64,000 nt of DNA, from positions 62,001 through 126,000 of the forward strand of contig JANXSZ010000011.1 of the NCBI GenBank assembly GCA_025356445.1, in the 5' to 3' direction. The first letter of the stretch is position 1, and each line of letters begins with the position of its first letter. A program made the translations under genes and the position numbers. Source of the DNA: Betaproteobacteria bacterium. GTDB taxonomy: Bacteria; Pseudomonadota; Gammaproteobacteria; Burkholderiales; Burkholderiaceae_C. The notes below the pieces were generated by a model. The model worked only from the letters and a program-made list of their open reading frames with translations, had not been told where the DNA came from and did no database searches. Below are positions 1 through 8,808 of this stretch, one piece after another.

Positions 1-324
1 CTCATCTTTGAGCACGCCAATACCGGCGTCATACACACGACCCAGGTTGTAGGCTGCGACGATGTCACCATTCTCAGCTGCACAGCGGTACCAAACTGCC
101 GCCAGGTAATCGTCTTTAACCACACCCTGACCTGCGCTGTACATCGCACCCAGGTTGTTTTGTGCGCGGGCATCCCCTGCATTGGCCAGTGGCTTCCAGA
201 CAGCAAAGGCTTCGTTGTAGTCTTTGGCGTTGTAAGCGGCTGTGCCCTCGTCATAGCCTGCGAAGGCACTGCTCGCAAAGGTAAAAATCACCGCCGCAGC
301 AAGGCTGATAAAAATGGGTTTCAT
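1..324 (-). CDS. Sel1-repeat (TPR-like) exported protein, 3' end outside window
   Basis: The frame runs off the left edge; the first 108 codons are visible from an ATG at 324. The first 22 residues (MKPIFISLAAAVIFTFASSAFA) are a typical Sec signal peptide with an AFA cleavage site, so the product should be periplasmic. From about residue 45 there are Sel1-type repeats (AQNNLGAMYSAGQGVVKD, then AAYNLGRVYDAGIGVLKD), an alpha-helical solenoid family used as a protein-protein scaffold. rimO lies 16 bp upstream on the same strand, so the two may be co-transcribed. The partner and role cannot be inferred. Confidence 0.8.
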   Translation of the reverse strand, partial: MKPIFISLAAAVIFTFASSAFAGYDEGTAAYNAKDYNEAFAVWKPLANAGDARAQNNLGAMYSAGQGVVKDDYLAAVWYRCAAENGDIVAAYNLGRVYDAGIGVLKDE

Positions 325-340
325 GGAGAATTTACAGGTC

Positions 341-1753
341 TTAAATAGGCAAAGCCACCAAATCATGCCCGTTGGTTCCCACAATACGAGCCTTGGTGAA
401 CTCACCGATTTTCATGGTTTTACTGATTTTTTCAGGCGGCAAGAGTTGCACGACACCATCAATTTCTGGCGCATCGGCATACGAACGCCCGACCCCACCA
501 CGTCGACCTAAGCCTGGTGCGGAATCCACCAGCACCTGCATGGTCGCACCGATACGGCGGCGCAGTTTAGCCGCAGAAACCTCTTCGGCCACAGCCATAA
601 AGCGCGCGCGACGCTCTTCACGCAGTTCGACAGGCAGCATCCCAGGAATCTCGTTCGCCGTAGCGCCTTCAACGGCACTGTAGGCAAAACAGCCAGCACG
701 GTCAATTTGTGCTTCACGCAAAAACACCAGCAGGTCATCAAACTCGGCTTCGGTTTCACCTGGAAAACCTGCAATGAATGTGCTGCGAATCACGATTTCG
801 GGACAAGCTTCACGCCAACGAGCGAGGCGTTCAAGATTTTTTTCACCGCTGGCAGGGCGCTTCATGCGGCGCAAGACATCAGGGTGACTGTGCTGAAAAG
901 GCACGTCAAGGTAAGGAAGCACCGATCCAGTTGCCATCAGCGGAATAATTTCATCCACACTGGGGTAGGGATAAACATAGTGCAACCGTACCCAAGCACC
1001 ATAGGGCTCGGCAATTTCGCCCAAGGTCTTGACCAGCTCTAACATGCGGGTTTTGACGGGTTTGCCATCCCAAAAGCCGGTACGGTATTTCACGTCAACG
1101 CCATAGGCGGACGTATCTTGACTGATAACCAGCAGCTCTTTGACGCCACCTTCAAACAGCGCCCTCGCCTCACCAAGCACATCGCCAATCGGGCGCGACA
1201 CCAAATCGCCGCGCATGGACGGAATGATGCAAAAGGTACAGCGGTGGTTACAGCCTTCGCTGATCTTCAGGTAGGCGTAGTGCTTGGGCGTCAGCTTGAT
1301 GCCGGCAATACCAAAAGAATTGGGCACCAAATCCACAAACGGGTCATGCGGCTTGGGCAGGTGCAAATGCACAGCATCCATCACCTCCTGCGTGGCGTGG
1401 GGGCCAGTGACAGCCAACACGCTGGGGTGCATTTTTTTGACCAAATTGTCGCCACTGCTGGATGCGGTCTTGGCTCCCAGGCAACCGGTGACGATGACTT
1501 TGCCATTTTCAGCCAACGCTTCACCGATGGTGTCCAGGCTTTCACGCACAGCATCGTCGATGAAGCCACAGGTGTTAACGATCACCAGATCGGCACCCTG
1601 CAGGGATTTGGAGGTTTGGTAGCCCTCCGCACTCAGCTGAGTCAAGATAAGCTCAGAATCAGTTAGCGCTTTGGGGCAACCGAGGCTGATAAATCCGACC
1701 TTAGGTGCGGGTTTGGTGGACGGTGGGGGGGACAGTGTTTCGGCTTCGCTCAT
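341..1753 (-). CDS. rimO: Ribosomal protein S12 methylthiotransferase RimO
   Basis: A radical-SAM enzyme that adds a methylthio group to an aspartate of ribosomal protein S12 in the cytoplasm. The 470 residues show the family order: an N-terminal MTTase domain with cluster cysteines ([15 protein letters not shown] near residue 20, VNTCGF near 60), a radical SAM motif CNHRCTFC near residue 168 that binds the second 4Fe-4S cluster and SAM, and a C-terminal TRAM domain of about 65 residues. The Asp/Ser-rich [10 protein letters not shown] motif and the overall match favour RimO over MiaB. The length is normal. The ATG at 1753 is the natural start, and phaR lies upstream on the same strand. Confidence 0.95.
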   Translation of the reverse strand: MSEAETLSPPPSTKPAPKVGFISLGCPKALTDSELILTQLSAEGYQTSKSLQGADLVIVNTCGFIDDAVRESLDTIGEALAENGKVIVTGCLGAKTASSSGDNLVKKMHPSVLAVTGPHATQEVMDAVHLHLPKPHDPFVDLVPNSFGIAGIKLTPKHYAYLKISEGCNHRCTFCIIPSMRGDLVSRPIGDVLGEARALFEGGVKELLVISQDTSAYGVDVKYRTGFWDGKPVKTRMLELVKTLGEIAEPYGAWVRLHYVYPYPSVDEIIPLMATGSVLPYLDVPFQHSHPDVLRRMKRPASGEKNLERLARWREACPEIVIRSTFIAGFPGETEAEFDDLLVFLREAQIDRAGCFAYSAVEGATANEIPGMLPVELREERRARFMAVAEEVSAAKLRRRIGATMQVLVDSAPGLGRRGGVGRSYADAPEIDGVVQLLPPEKISKTMKIGEFTKARIVGTNGHDLVALPI

Positions 1754-1826
1754 GCCTGTATTGTCGCTGGTCTGGCGCAGGATTTGTCAACAGCCATCCA
1801 TACCGTTGAATGTCGCCCTACGCCCT

Positions 1827-2360
1827 TCAACGCTTGGGTACAAAAGCCCCCAGTACCTGCTCAGCCTGCTTCTTCATCTGCTCTTGCATCTGGGTAATCA
1901 TGTTTTGCGACTGTTCAACATAGTTGCCCAGCACACCCTGCATCGCCGGTGGTGGAAAGCTCATGAACTGTGCCCATGATTCAGGTGTCAAGCCATTTTT
2001 ATGCTCAGTCAATTTAACCTGCATGTCCATGAAGGCCTGCACATTGCGCTCCAGGTGGCTGCCTAAAAAGCTCTGCATCGCATTGCCGTAGAAACGGATC
2101 ATGTTGCACAAAGCCGCCTCGGTGAACATGGGCGCACCGCCCGCCTCTTCTTCCAAAATGATCTGCAACAAAATCGTGCGGGTCAAATCCTCATTGGTTT
2201 TGACGTCACGCACCACAAATGGCGTGCTGGACATCACCAATTGCTTAACCTCGGTCACAGTGATGTAGCTCGAGGTTTCGGTGTCGTACAACCGACGATT
2301 GGGGTATTTTTTAATCACACGCACGCTGGATGCGGGGGGACTGACAGGTTTACTGGGCAA
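1827..2360 (-). CDS. phaR: Polyhydroxyalkanoate synthesis repressor PhaR
   Basis: A transcriptional regulator that senses polyhydroxyalkanoate granules and represses phasin and PHA genes. The protein has the diagnostic N-terminal block VIKKYPNRRLYDTETSSYIT (PHB/PHA accumulation regulator DNA-binding domain) followed by the two accumulation-regulator segments and a helical Met/Gln-rich C-terminus. The open frame extends upstream to an ATG at 2492, but that extension resembles no PhaR. A TTG at 2360 preceded by GAGGAG at 7-nt spacing gives a 177-residue protein of normal family length, so I use it as the start. No pha biosynthesis genes are in the window. Confidence 0.88.
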   Translation of the reverse strand: MPSKPVSPPASSVRVIKKYPNRRLYDTETSSYITVTEVKQLVMSSTPFVVRDVKTNEDLTRTILLQIILEEEAGGAPMFTEAALCNMIRFYGNAMQSFLGSHLERNVQAFMDMQVKLTEHKNGLTPESWAQFMSFPPPAMQGVLGNYVEQSQNMITQMQEQMKKQAEQVLGAFVPKR

Positions 2361-2537
2361 GAAAAAACTCCTCGAAACGGGCCGGTGTGGAACAGAAATG
2401 GCACACAACACGGTCCGTGGCACACACTGTAAACGGTATAGTGGATTGTAGAGATTGAATGATTTGGACATTCCGAGGTTTACCCTGAGCAAGCACGCGG
2501 CCTCTCCCTACCGCCCCCCCTATACTGAGAACACCCT

Positions 2538-3275
2538 ATGGCACCTATGCTTTGCCTGATGTCCAAACCTTCTTTGCCCTTCACCCAGCCTACAGAAAAC
2601 CCCACAGCAGCCCGTCTCGGTTTTTGGCGCTGTACGGCCTGCGCTGCTGTGTGCTCATTCGGCAAAAATCCAATCCATGCGGCGTGCCCACGCTGCCATG
2701 CCACCGTATCCCCGCGCACGCCCCATGCCATTGCGCACTGCTGGGCCTATTTGATGGCTGCCATGGCCTTGTACATCCCTGCAAATCTGCTGCCCGTGAC
2801 GCGCACCAGCTCTTTTTTAGGCACCCAGGACGACACCATACTCAGTGGCATCCTTTACCTGTGGGTTGAAGGCTCTTGGGTCTTGGCACTGCTGGTGTTC
2901 GTAGCCAGCATTGTGGTACCCCTGTCCAAGTTGATCGTGTTGTCTTACTTGCTGATCTCTGTGCAACGCCGCGCTACCCATCTACCCATGCGGCGCTTGG
3001 CACTGTACCGAGCTTTGGAGGTGGTCGGGCGTTGGTCAATGCTGGACATTTACGTCATCACTTTTTTGGCCGCTTTGGTGCAAATCCAGTCGCTTGCGCT
3101 TATTACACCGGGGCCTGGCGCTATGGCTTTCGGAGCGGTGGTCGTGCTGACGATGCTCGCCACGCACAGTTTTGATCCGCGTTTAATTTGGGATGCGGTG
3201 GAGACCAGCACGGCAGAAGCCTCTTCGCCGCACTCCTTAGCGCCTTCACCCCCCGATTTCGAGCCCACACCGTGA
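2538..3275 (+). CDS. PqiA half-protein corresponding to the C-terminal half of E. coli PqiA
   Basis: First gene of a four-gene Pqi operon. The 245 residues start with a zinc-ribbon-like segment (CTAC and CPRC pairs near residues 35-60), followed by four predicted membrane helices. The stretch around GRWSMLDIYVITFLAALV and the ending FDPRLIWD match the second half of E. coli PqiA, not the first. Pqi systems move phospholipid between inner and outer membranes, and PqiA is the inner-membrane component. The stop overlaps the GTG start of the next gene (GTGA, 3272-3275), which suggests translational coupling. A downstream ATG at 2559 is a possible alternative start. Confidence 0.87.
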   Translation: MAPMLCLMSKPSLPFTQPTENPTAARLGFWRCTACAAVCSFGKNPIHAACPRCHATVSPRTPHAIAHCWAYLMAAMALYIPANLLPVTRTSSFLGTQDDTILSGILYLWVEGSWVLALLVFVASIVVPLSKLIVLSYLLISVQRRATHLPMRRLALYRALEVVGRWSMLDIYVITFLAALVQIQSLALITPGPGAMAFGAVVVLTMLATHSFDPRLIWDAVETSTAEASSPHSLAPSPPDFEPTP

Positions 3276-4957
3276 CCCCCTCTACCCCTTCTGACACCGT
3301 GCCCAACACACCTGCGCCGCCAACCGTGCGCGTGAAGAAGCGTGCACCCTTCTCCGTCTGGCTGGTCTGGCTAGTGCCTGTGATTGCGGTCACGATTGGC
3401 CTGTGGCTGGGCGCCAAATCCGTGCTTGACCGAGGCCCCAAAATTACCATCAGCTTTCATAGCGCTGAAGGACTGGAAGCGGGGAAAACCAAAATCAAAT
3501 ACAAAGATGTGGACATTGGCCTCGTCAAAACCATTCGACTCACACCCGACCATACCCGGGTTGAAGTCACCGCCGAGCTGAACAAATCCGATGGTGTGGA
3601 CGCGCTGCTGGTCGCCGACACCCGGTTTTGGGTGGTGCGTCCGCATGTCAGCGCAGGTGGTGTAACCGGCCTGGGCACCCTGCTGTCAGGTGCGTACATT
3701 GGCCTGGACATCGGTCATGCCGAGGAACCACAGCGCAGCTTCACGGGCCTGGAGGTGCCCCCCATCGTTACCGCCGACCTGCCGGGCCGCAGCTTCAAGC
3801 TGAAAGCACAAAACCTCGGCTCGCTGGGTATTGGGTCGCCGGTGTATTTCAGGCGGGTGCAGGTTGGTCAGGTCGTCGCATTTGACCTGGACGCCAATGG
3901 CAAACAGGTTTTCTTCACCGTTTTTGTGAACGCTCCCTATGACCGATTTGTTACCACCCGCAGCCGCTTTTGGCACGCCAGTGGGTTTGACGTCACACTG
4001 AACGCAGATGGTGTGCGCGTTTTGACAGAATCTCTTATCAGCGTGGTGTCGGGGGGTATCTCATTCCAAGATTTGGTGAATCCAGGCGATGCCCCCCTGC
4101 CCCAAGCGGCCAGTAACGCCGAGTTTTCGTTATACGCTGACCGTACGCAAGCACTCAAACAACCCGATCTGTACGGCTTTGACTACCAGCTGTTGTTCCA
4201 AAGCTCCGTGCGTGGCTTGAGCGTGGGCGCACCAGTGGATTTCAGAGGTTTGCCGATCGGTGAAGTCACCGCTATCAATGTAGAAACCGTACCTACCGCC
4301 AAAAATCCAGCCCCTCAGATCGCCGTTGCGATACGCGTGTACCCCAGCCGTTTACCTGTCTTGGCTGGCATTCAGTCAGAAGACGAATCGGTCAAAGGCC
4401 AGCGCGCTGCGCTGTCACCCATGATCGCCAAGGGCTTTCGTGCCCAGCTGCGTTCAGGTAATTTACTTACCGGCCAGCTCTATGTTGCATTGGATTTTTT
4501 CCCTAAAACACCCGTGGCACAGATGGATTGGAGCCGAAAGCCTGCGGTATTCCCCACCGTACCTGGCAGTTTCGATGGCCTGCAAGACGCCTTGGTCAGC
4601 ATTGCCGAAAAATTGGATCATCTGCCGCTTGAAACACTGGCGAAAGACCTGAGCAGCACCCTGAAAAGCATCAACCAGACCGTGCTGCACGCCGATGCTG
4701 TTGTGCAGCAGGTGGGTAGCGAAGTCACACCTGAAGCGCGCAAGGTGCTGGAAGAAGCCCGTAAATCCCTCGCCGCGCTCACCAGCACGCTGGACACCGT
4801 AGAGCAAAGCGTAGGCCCCGACGCTGCCTTGCCGACCCAGGCTGCAAGCACCCTGGCCGAGCTGGCCAAAGCCGCCAAATCACTGCGCACCATGGCAGAT
4901 TACCTAGAACGCCACCCGGAAACTTTGCTGCGCGGCAAGCCTGAGGATGCCAAATGA
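3272..4957 (+). CDS. pqiB: Intermembrane transport protein PqiB (three MCE domains)
   Basis: A periplasm-spanning MCE protein that forms the hydrophobic tunnel of the Pqi lipid-transport pathway. The open frame begins at 3188 inside the previous gene, but a GTG at 3272 overlapping that gene's TGA is the likely start and gives 561 residues. One membrane anchor (SVWLVWLVPVIAVTIGLWLG, about residues 25-45) precedes three MCE repeats: ISFHSAEGLEAGKTKIKYKD, LGSLGIGSPVYFRRVQVGQV and SVRGLSVGAPVDFRGLPIGE. A helical C-terminal region follows. Three MCE domains are the number in E. coli PqiB. The last codons overlap pqiC by 4 bp (ATGA). Confidence 0.92.
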   Translation: MTPSTPSDTVPNTPAPPTVRVKKRAPFSVWLVWLVPVIAVTIGLWLGAKSVLDRGPKITISFHSAEGLEAGKTKIKYKDVDIGLVKTIRLTPDHTRVEVTAELNKSDGVDALLVADTRFWVVRPHVSAGGVTGLGTLLSGAYIGLDIGHAEEPQRSFTGLEVPPIVTADLPGRSFKLKAQNLGSLGIGSPVYFRRVQVGQVVAFDLDANGKQVFFTVFVNAPYDRFVTTRSRFWHASGFDVTLNADGVRVLTESLISVVSGGISFQDLVNPGDAPLPQAASNAEFSLYADRTQALKQPDLYGFDYQLLFQSSVRGLSVGAPVDFRGLPIGEVTAINVETVPTAKNPAPQIAVAIRVYPSRLPVLAGIQSEDESVKGQRAALSPMIAKGFRAQLRSGNLLTGQLYVALDFFPKTPVAQMDWSRKPAVFPTVPGSFDGLQDALVSIAEKLDHLPLETLAKDLSSTLKSINQTVLHADAVVQQVGSEVTPEARKVLEEARKSLAALTSTLDTVEQSVGPDAALPTQAASTLAELAKAAKSLRTMADYLERHPETLLRGKPEDAK

Positions 4958-5664
4958 TTAGCCTACCCGTCACTTGTTCAGCCCTGTTGATACGGCCATT
5001 GACAGCTGTTTGCCTGCTTAGCCTTGCCGCCTGCGTAACCCCACCTGTTGAACGTTTTCACACGCTTCAGCCCCTGAATTCATCCACAGCAACGCAGCGC
5101 CCAACGGCATCGGCAGAGTTCACCGTAGCTGTCAGCCCCGCCAGCGTCTCTGCAGGTCTGGACCGCCCCAATTGGGTCATTCGCAACAATGCCACCGAGG
5201 TAAAAATCCTGGAACAACACCGCTGGGCACAACCTTTACCCAGTGAAATCGCAGAAGCCATCGCCACCCAACTCAATCTGCAACGTAGCCTCACGGGCTT
5301 GGCTTACGCAGAAACCAGCAGCGTGACGCCAATCTACCCACGGCAACCCATGGTACGGGTTCAAGTGGAGGTGCTGCGCTTCGATTCCTGGCTGGCGCCC
5401 ACACCCAGGATTGACGACCAGTTGCAATGGACGGTGAGCTGTACTGGCCGCCTGATTGACGGGCAGCAGCGTCTCCAGCGCACCGGCTGGTTCACCACAG
5501 CAGAATCAACGCTACAAACCGCAGCAACCCCGTCCCCGGCAGAGCCGCCATCAACAGCGTACGAGCAATTGGCTTCCGCCCATGCTGCGACCCTGGGCCT
5601 TGCCAGTCAAGAGATTGCCACAGCCGTGCAAACTTTGAGCGCGCAATGTCCCAAGACGCGGTAA
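4954..5664 (+). CDS. pqiC: PqiC-type lipoprotein (ABC-type transport auxiliary lipoprotein, DUF330)
   Basis: An outer-membrane lipoprotein partner of PqiB. The N-terminus has a signal peptide ending in the lipobox LAAC (cysteine near residue 28). The body carries the DUF330 pattern, with WVIRNNATEVKILEQHRWAQPLPSEIAEAIATQL running through the conserved core; one line of evidence is VQVEVLRFDSWLAP in the second half. The 236-residue length is slightly above the usual 190-200 because of a Pro/Ala-rich insertion near residue 190. It overlaps pqiB by 4 bp and the downstream pqiA-like gene by 19 bp, so the four genes are almost certainly one transcript. Confidence 0.85.
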   Translation: MISLPVTCSALLIRPLTAVCLLSLAACVTPPVERFHTLQPLNSSTATQRPTASAEFTVAVSPASVSAGLDRPNWVIRNNATEVKILEQHRWAQPLPSEIAEAIATQLNLQRSLTGLAYAETSSVTPIYPRQPMVRVQVEVLRFDSWLAPTPRIDDQLQWTVSCTGRLIDGQQRLQRTGWFTTAESTLQTAATPSPAEPPSTAYEQLASAHAATLGLASQEIATAVQTLSAQCPKTR

Positions 5665-6308
5665 TCCATAGCGAATGGGTTGCCTGCGAACAATGCGATT
5701 GGCTTCACACGCGTGCCGATTTACCAGCGGGTCACCAAGCCCATTGCCAGCGCTGTGATGCCCCACTTGGCAAAGCACAGCCTACATCGTTCGATCTCAC
5801 GCTGGCGCTGGCTTTGGGTGGTTTGGTCATGCTGGTGATTGCACACATGAACCCTGTATTTGGCATCGACATGCAAGGCCATGTGCAGTCTTCAAGCCTG
5901 TGGGCAGCTGCCGTCACGCTCTACGACGAGGATGCATGGCTGCTGAGCTTTCTGGTGATCATGACCACCTTGGTTTTTCCCGCCACCGAGTTGCTTGCTA
6001 TTTGCTATGTGCTGTTGCCCTTGCGTGAAGGCCATATACCCGCAGGCTTCGCTCAAGTGCTGCGTGTGATGCAGGCCGTCAGGCCTTGGGTCATGGTGGA
6101 GGTATTCATGTTGGGCGTACTGGTTGCACTGGTCAAACTTGCTGGCCTGGCAGAAATTCTGCCAGGGGCAGGTTTAGGGTCATTTGCAGCGGTGATGCTG
6201 TTGCTGGCGTGCGTTACTGCAAGCCTGGATCATCACAGCTTATGGCAGGCGGCAGAGGCAATACAACCGACCACGCACGAGGGTGACAATACGCCTGTAA
6301 AAGCTTAG
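5646..6308 (+). CDS. PqiA half-protein corresponding to the N-terminal half of E. coli PqiA
   Basis: Last gene of the Pqi operon, 220 residues. It opens with a zinc-ribbon-like segment (CEQC near residue 14, CQRC near 36) followed by four predicted membrane helices. The block WVMVEVFMLGVLVALVKL aligns with the N-terminal half of E. coli PqiA (WGMAEIFLAGVLVSFVKL there). It is therefore paralogous to the first gene of the operon, and the two together reconstitute one full PqiA. It begins inside the 3' end of pqiC with a 19-bp overlap. Function is inferred from family and operon. Confidence 0.85.
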   Translation: MSQDAVIHSEWVACEQCDWLHTRADLPAGHQAHCQRCDAPLGKAQPTSFDLTLALALGGLVMLVIAHMNPVFGIDMQGHVQSSSLWAAAVTLYDEDAWLLSFLVIMTTLVFPATELLAICYVLLPLREGHIPAGFAQVLRVMQAVRPWVMVEVFMLGVLVALVKLAGLAEILPGAGLGSFAAVMLLLACVTASLDHHSLWQAAEAIQPTTHEGDNTPVKA

Positions 6309-6347
6309 CTGTTGCTCAAAATTTGGGGAATATGAAACAGAAGAAAT

Positions 6348-6446
6348 AAGCAAAGCTGGTTTCTTTGCTTTGTGAAGATTGTTTTGTATAAAACCATCTT
6401 CTGTTTACCAGATGTTCCGAGCAGTGAAACTGCTGAAAATATCTGG
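6348..6446. repeat. Cluster of three inverted repeats between the pqi operon and tRNA-Val
   Basis: Three hairpin-forming repeats in 99 bp: AAGCAAAG/CTTTGCTT (6348-6355 and 6363-6370, 7-nt loop); GAAGAT/ATCTTC (6374-6379 and 6396-6401) with an inner TTTT/AAAA pairing; and CCAGAT/ATCTGG (6408-6413 and 6441-6446) enclosing AGCAGT/ACTGCT. The last arm overlaps the encoded CCA of tRNA-Val. The convergent position suits transcription termination or tRNA 3' processing for the two flanking units, but there is no clean T-tract, so the role is a guess. Confidence 0.5.
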
Positions 6447-6520
6447 TAGGCGCGATTGGACTCGAACCAACGACCCCCACCATGTCAAGGTGGTGCTCTA
6501 ACCAGCTGAGCTACGCGCCT
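6444..6520 (-). tRNA. tRNA-Val (anticodon GAC)
   Basis: Read on the minus strand, this forms a full cloverleaf. The acceptor stem is AGGCGCG/CGCGCCT, with the D-arm GCTC...GAGC. The anticodon arm CCACC-TTGACAT-GGTGG has anticodon GAC, reading GUC and GUU. The T-arm GTTGG-TTCGAGT-CCAAT follows, with discriminator A and an encoded CCA at 6444-6446. All stems are fully paired. Confidence 0.97.
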
Positions 6521-6599
6521 AAGTATCTAAGCCTCAAATTATAGCATTACTTTCATGGCCTACCGAAAAACGACCCGCATGAGGCTACGGACCTCTGCA

Positions 6600-8801
6600 T
6601 TACCTGCGTCGCGCCCCACGGACACCGGATACATCCCCCACCAAACCCAGCACACGGCTAAGGCGTGCTGAATCGGTAACCTCTACGGTGAACGTCATCC
6701 ACGCCGTATGCTTGACGGACTGTGTCTGTACTCCGATCACGTTCATTTTTTCTTTGGCAAACACTTCAGAAATATCACGCAGCAGGCCCTGCCGGTCAGC
6801 AGCTTCCACGGCCACATCCACCGGGTAAACCTGAGAGGCCGCACCCGATGCACCCTGTGCAGCCTTGGGTTGTCCCCACGCCACTTCGATGACCCGCTCG
6901 CCATTGCGGGCGATCAGCTCGCGCAAATTGCTGCAATCGGCGCGGTGAATGCTGACCCCCTTGCCTCGGGTGACAAAACCTTGAATGCTGTCGGGCGGCA
7001 CAGGTTTGCAGCATTTGGCGAGTTGTGTCAGCAGCGAATCCACGCCGACCACCAGCACGCCGCCTTTGGCATTGCTGTCAGGTGGGCGGGGCTTTTTAAG
7101 CAGCAGGTAGTTGTCTTGCGTCAGCACCGGCTCGGGGGGGCGCAGCACGTTTTCAATGCTGCGCAGTGAAAACTCGTCTTTGCCCACCACCTCAAACAGT
7201 GCATCCGCTGATTTGAAGCCCAGTTGATCCGCCAAATCTTCCAGCCGCAGCGCCGTTTTACCTTCGCGTTGCAGCAATTTTTCCACCGCCTCACGGCCAC
7301 GCGCTATGGTTTCATGGGCGATCTGGGCATTGAACCAAGCCCGCACTTTGGCTTTCGCGCGGTGGCTGGCCATATAGCCCAGCTCAGGGTTCAGCCAATC
7401 GCGTGACGGCCCCACCTGCGCACCGCTGTCTTTTACCGCCATGATCTCCACGCTCTGACCGTTCTTCAGCGGCGTGTTGAGCGGCACCATCACGCCGTCC
7501 ACGCGCGCGCCACGGCAGCGGTGGCCCAGGCTGGTATGAACGGTGTAGGCAAAATCCACAGCTGTTGCGCCCTGTGGCAACTCGATCACCGAAGCCTCGG
7601 GCGTCAGCACGTAGATGCGGTCTTCAAACAAGCCTTTGGCCGGACTGGTTTCGGTGAGATCGCGCTCCCAGGCCAACAGTTGGCGCAGCACAGCGATCTT
7701 GTTGTCGTAATCGCCGGTGGCCGACACACCTGCGTAGCCTTTGGTGCCCGCCTCTTTGTAAGCCCAGTGTGCCGCCACGCCGTGCTCAGCATGATCGTGC
7801 ATGGCCTGGGTACGGATTTGGATTTCCACAGCTTGGCCTTCGGCATCACGTACCACGGTGTGCAGCGACTGGTAGCCGTTTGATTTGGGTCGAGCGATGT
7901 AATCGTCAAACTCCTGTGCAATCGGCGCGAACGCGGTATGCACATGGGCCAACACACCGTAGCAATCAGCAGGCTCTGGCACCACCACGCGCAGCGCCTG
8001 CACATCAAACACCTGCTCGAACGCCAGCGACTTTTGCCGCATCTTTTTGACGATGCTGTAAATATGCTTGGGGCGCCCCTGCACTGCGGCACGGATGCCC
8101 AACGCGGTCAATGCCGTTACCAACCCAGTGCGCAGGTTTTCTACCGCCGCCTCACGTTCACCGCGCTTGGCATCGAGCTTGCGCGCCACCTCGCGGTAGG
8201 TTTGAGGCTCCAGAAAACGGAACGACAGGTCTTCCATCTCCCATTTTATCTGCCAAATGCCCAGACGGTTGGCCAGCGCCGCGAACACATCGAGCGACTC
8301 TTTGGCCAAAGAGGGCGGCACTGGCAGCTTGGTCGCAGCGAAATGGCGCAGCGTTTGCAGACGCGAGGCCAAACGCAGCAAGATGACGCGCAAATCTTTG
8401 GAAAACGCAAGCAGCATCTTGCGCACGTTCTCGGTCTGTACGGCAGCAGTTTCGTTGCCTTTGACGGTGGATACACCGGCCTCACGCGCTTGGCTTTGCA
8501 CACGCACCAGTTGCGTGGTGGCCAAGGCCAAATCGGCCAAATTGTCACCAAAGGCCTTGGCGATCACATCGCGCGGACGGTTCAGGTGCTGGCAGGCGTA
8601 CACCAAATAAGCAGCCGCCTGCAAAGTAGAAGCACCACCAATGGTCGCCACGATGGACGCGACAGCATCGGCGTGCGACAGCGCGTTTTCACCCGTGTCC
8701 AGCAACTCACCAGCCAACAAGGGCGCAGCAAAGCTGCGGGCGTGGTGCAGCGTGTGCAGACCTTCGCGGGCAGCGTCCGGCGTAGCGGTGACTTCAGCCA
8801 T
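6600..8801 (-). CDS. relA: RelA-type (p)ppGpp synthetase
   Basis: A long RSH-family protein (733 residues) that makes the stringent-response alarmone from ATP and GTP/GDP. The domain order is a pseudo-hydrolase HD region (residues 20-170), synthetase (about 220-350), TGS (about 410-470), and C-terminal zinc-finger-like and ACT domains. The hydrolase HD motif is missing: the region reads ALSHADAVASIVATIG then AAYLVYACQHL where SpoT has HxxxVA and HDxxED. The synthetase carries EFDDYIARPKSNGYQSLH; the acidic E-F-D-D form marks monofunctional RelA, whereas bifunctional SpoT has RFKD. It starts 7 bp after the alpha/beta hydrolase gene, so the two are probably one operon. Confidence 0.94.
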   Translation of the reverse strand: MAEVTATPDAAREGLHTLHHARSFAAPLLAGELLDTGENALSHADAVASIVATIGGASTLQAAAYLVYACQHLNRPRDVIAKAFGDNLADLALATTQLVRVQSQAREAGVSTVKGNETAAVQTENVRKMLLAFSKDLRVILLRLASRLQTLRHFAATKLPVPPSLAKESLDVFAALANRLGIWQIKWEMEDLSFRFLEPQTYREVARKLDAKRGEREAAVENLRTGLVTALTALGIRAAVQGRPKHIYSIVKKMRQKSLAFEQVFDVQALRVVVPEPADCYGVLAHVHTAFAPIAQEFDDYIARPKSNGYQSLHTVVRDAEGQAVEIQIRTQAMHDHAEHGVAAHWAYKEAGTKGYAGVSATGDYDNKIAVLRQLLAWERDLTETSPAKGLFEDRIYVLTPEASVIELPQGATAVDFAYTVHTSLGHRCRGARVDGVMVPLNTPLKNGQSVEIMAVKDSGAQVGPSRDWLNPELGYMASHRAKAKVRAWFNAQIAHETIARGREAVEKLLQREGKTALRLEDLADQLGFKSADALFEVVGKDEFSLRSIENVLRPPEPVLTQDNYLLLKKPRPPDSNAKGGVLVVGVDSLLTQLAKCCKPVPPDSIQGFVTRGKGVSIHRADCSNLRELIARNGERVIEVAWGQPKAAQGASGAASQVYPVDVAVEAADRQGLLRDISEVFAKEKMNVIGVQTQSVKHTAWMTFTVEVTDSARLSRVLGLVGDVSGVRGARRR

Positions 8802-8808
8802 CGTCAGA

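Noticed and set aside
1118-1666. 182-codon plus-strand frame inside rimO
   Set aside because: Antisense shadow of a clear rimO coding region; composition is His/Gln rich as expected for such shadows.
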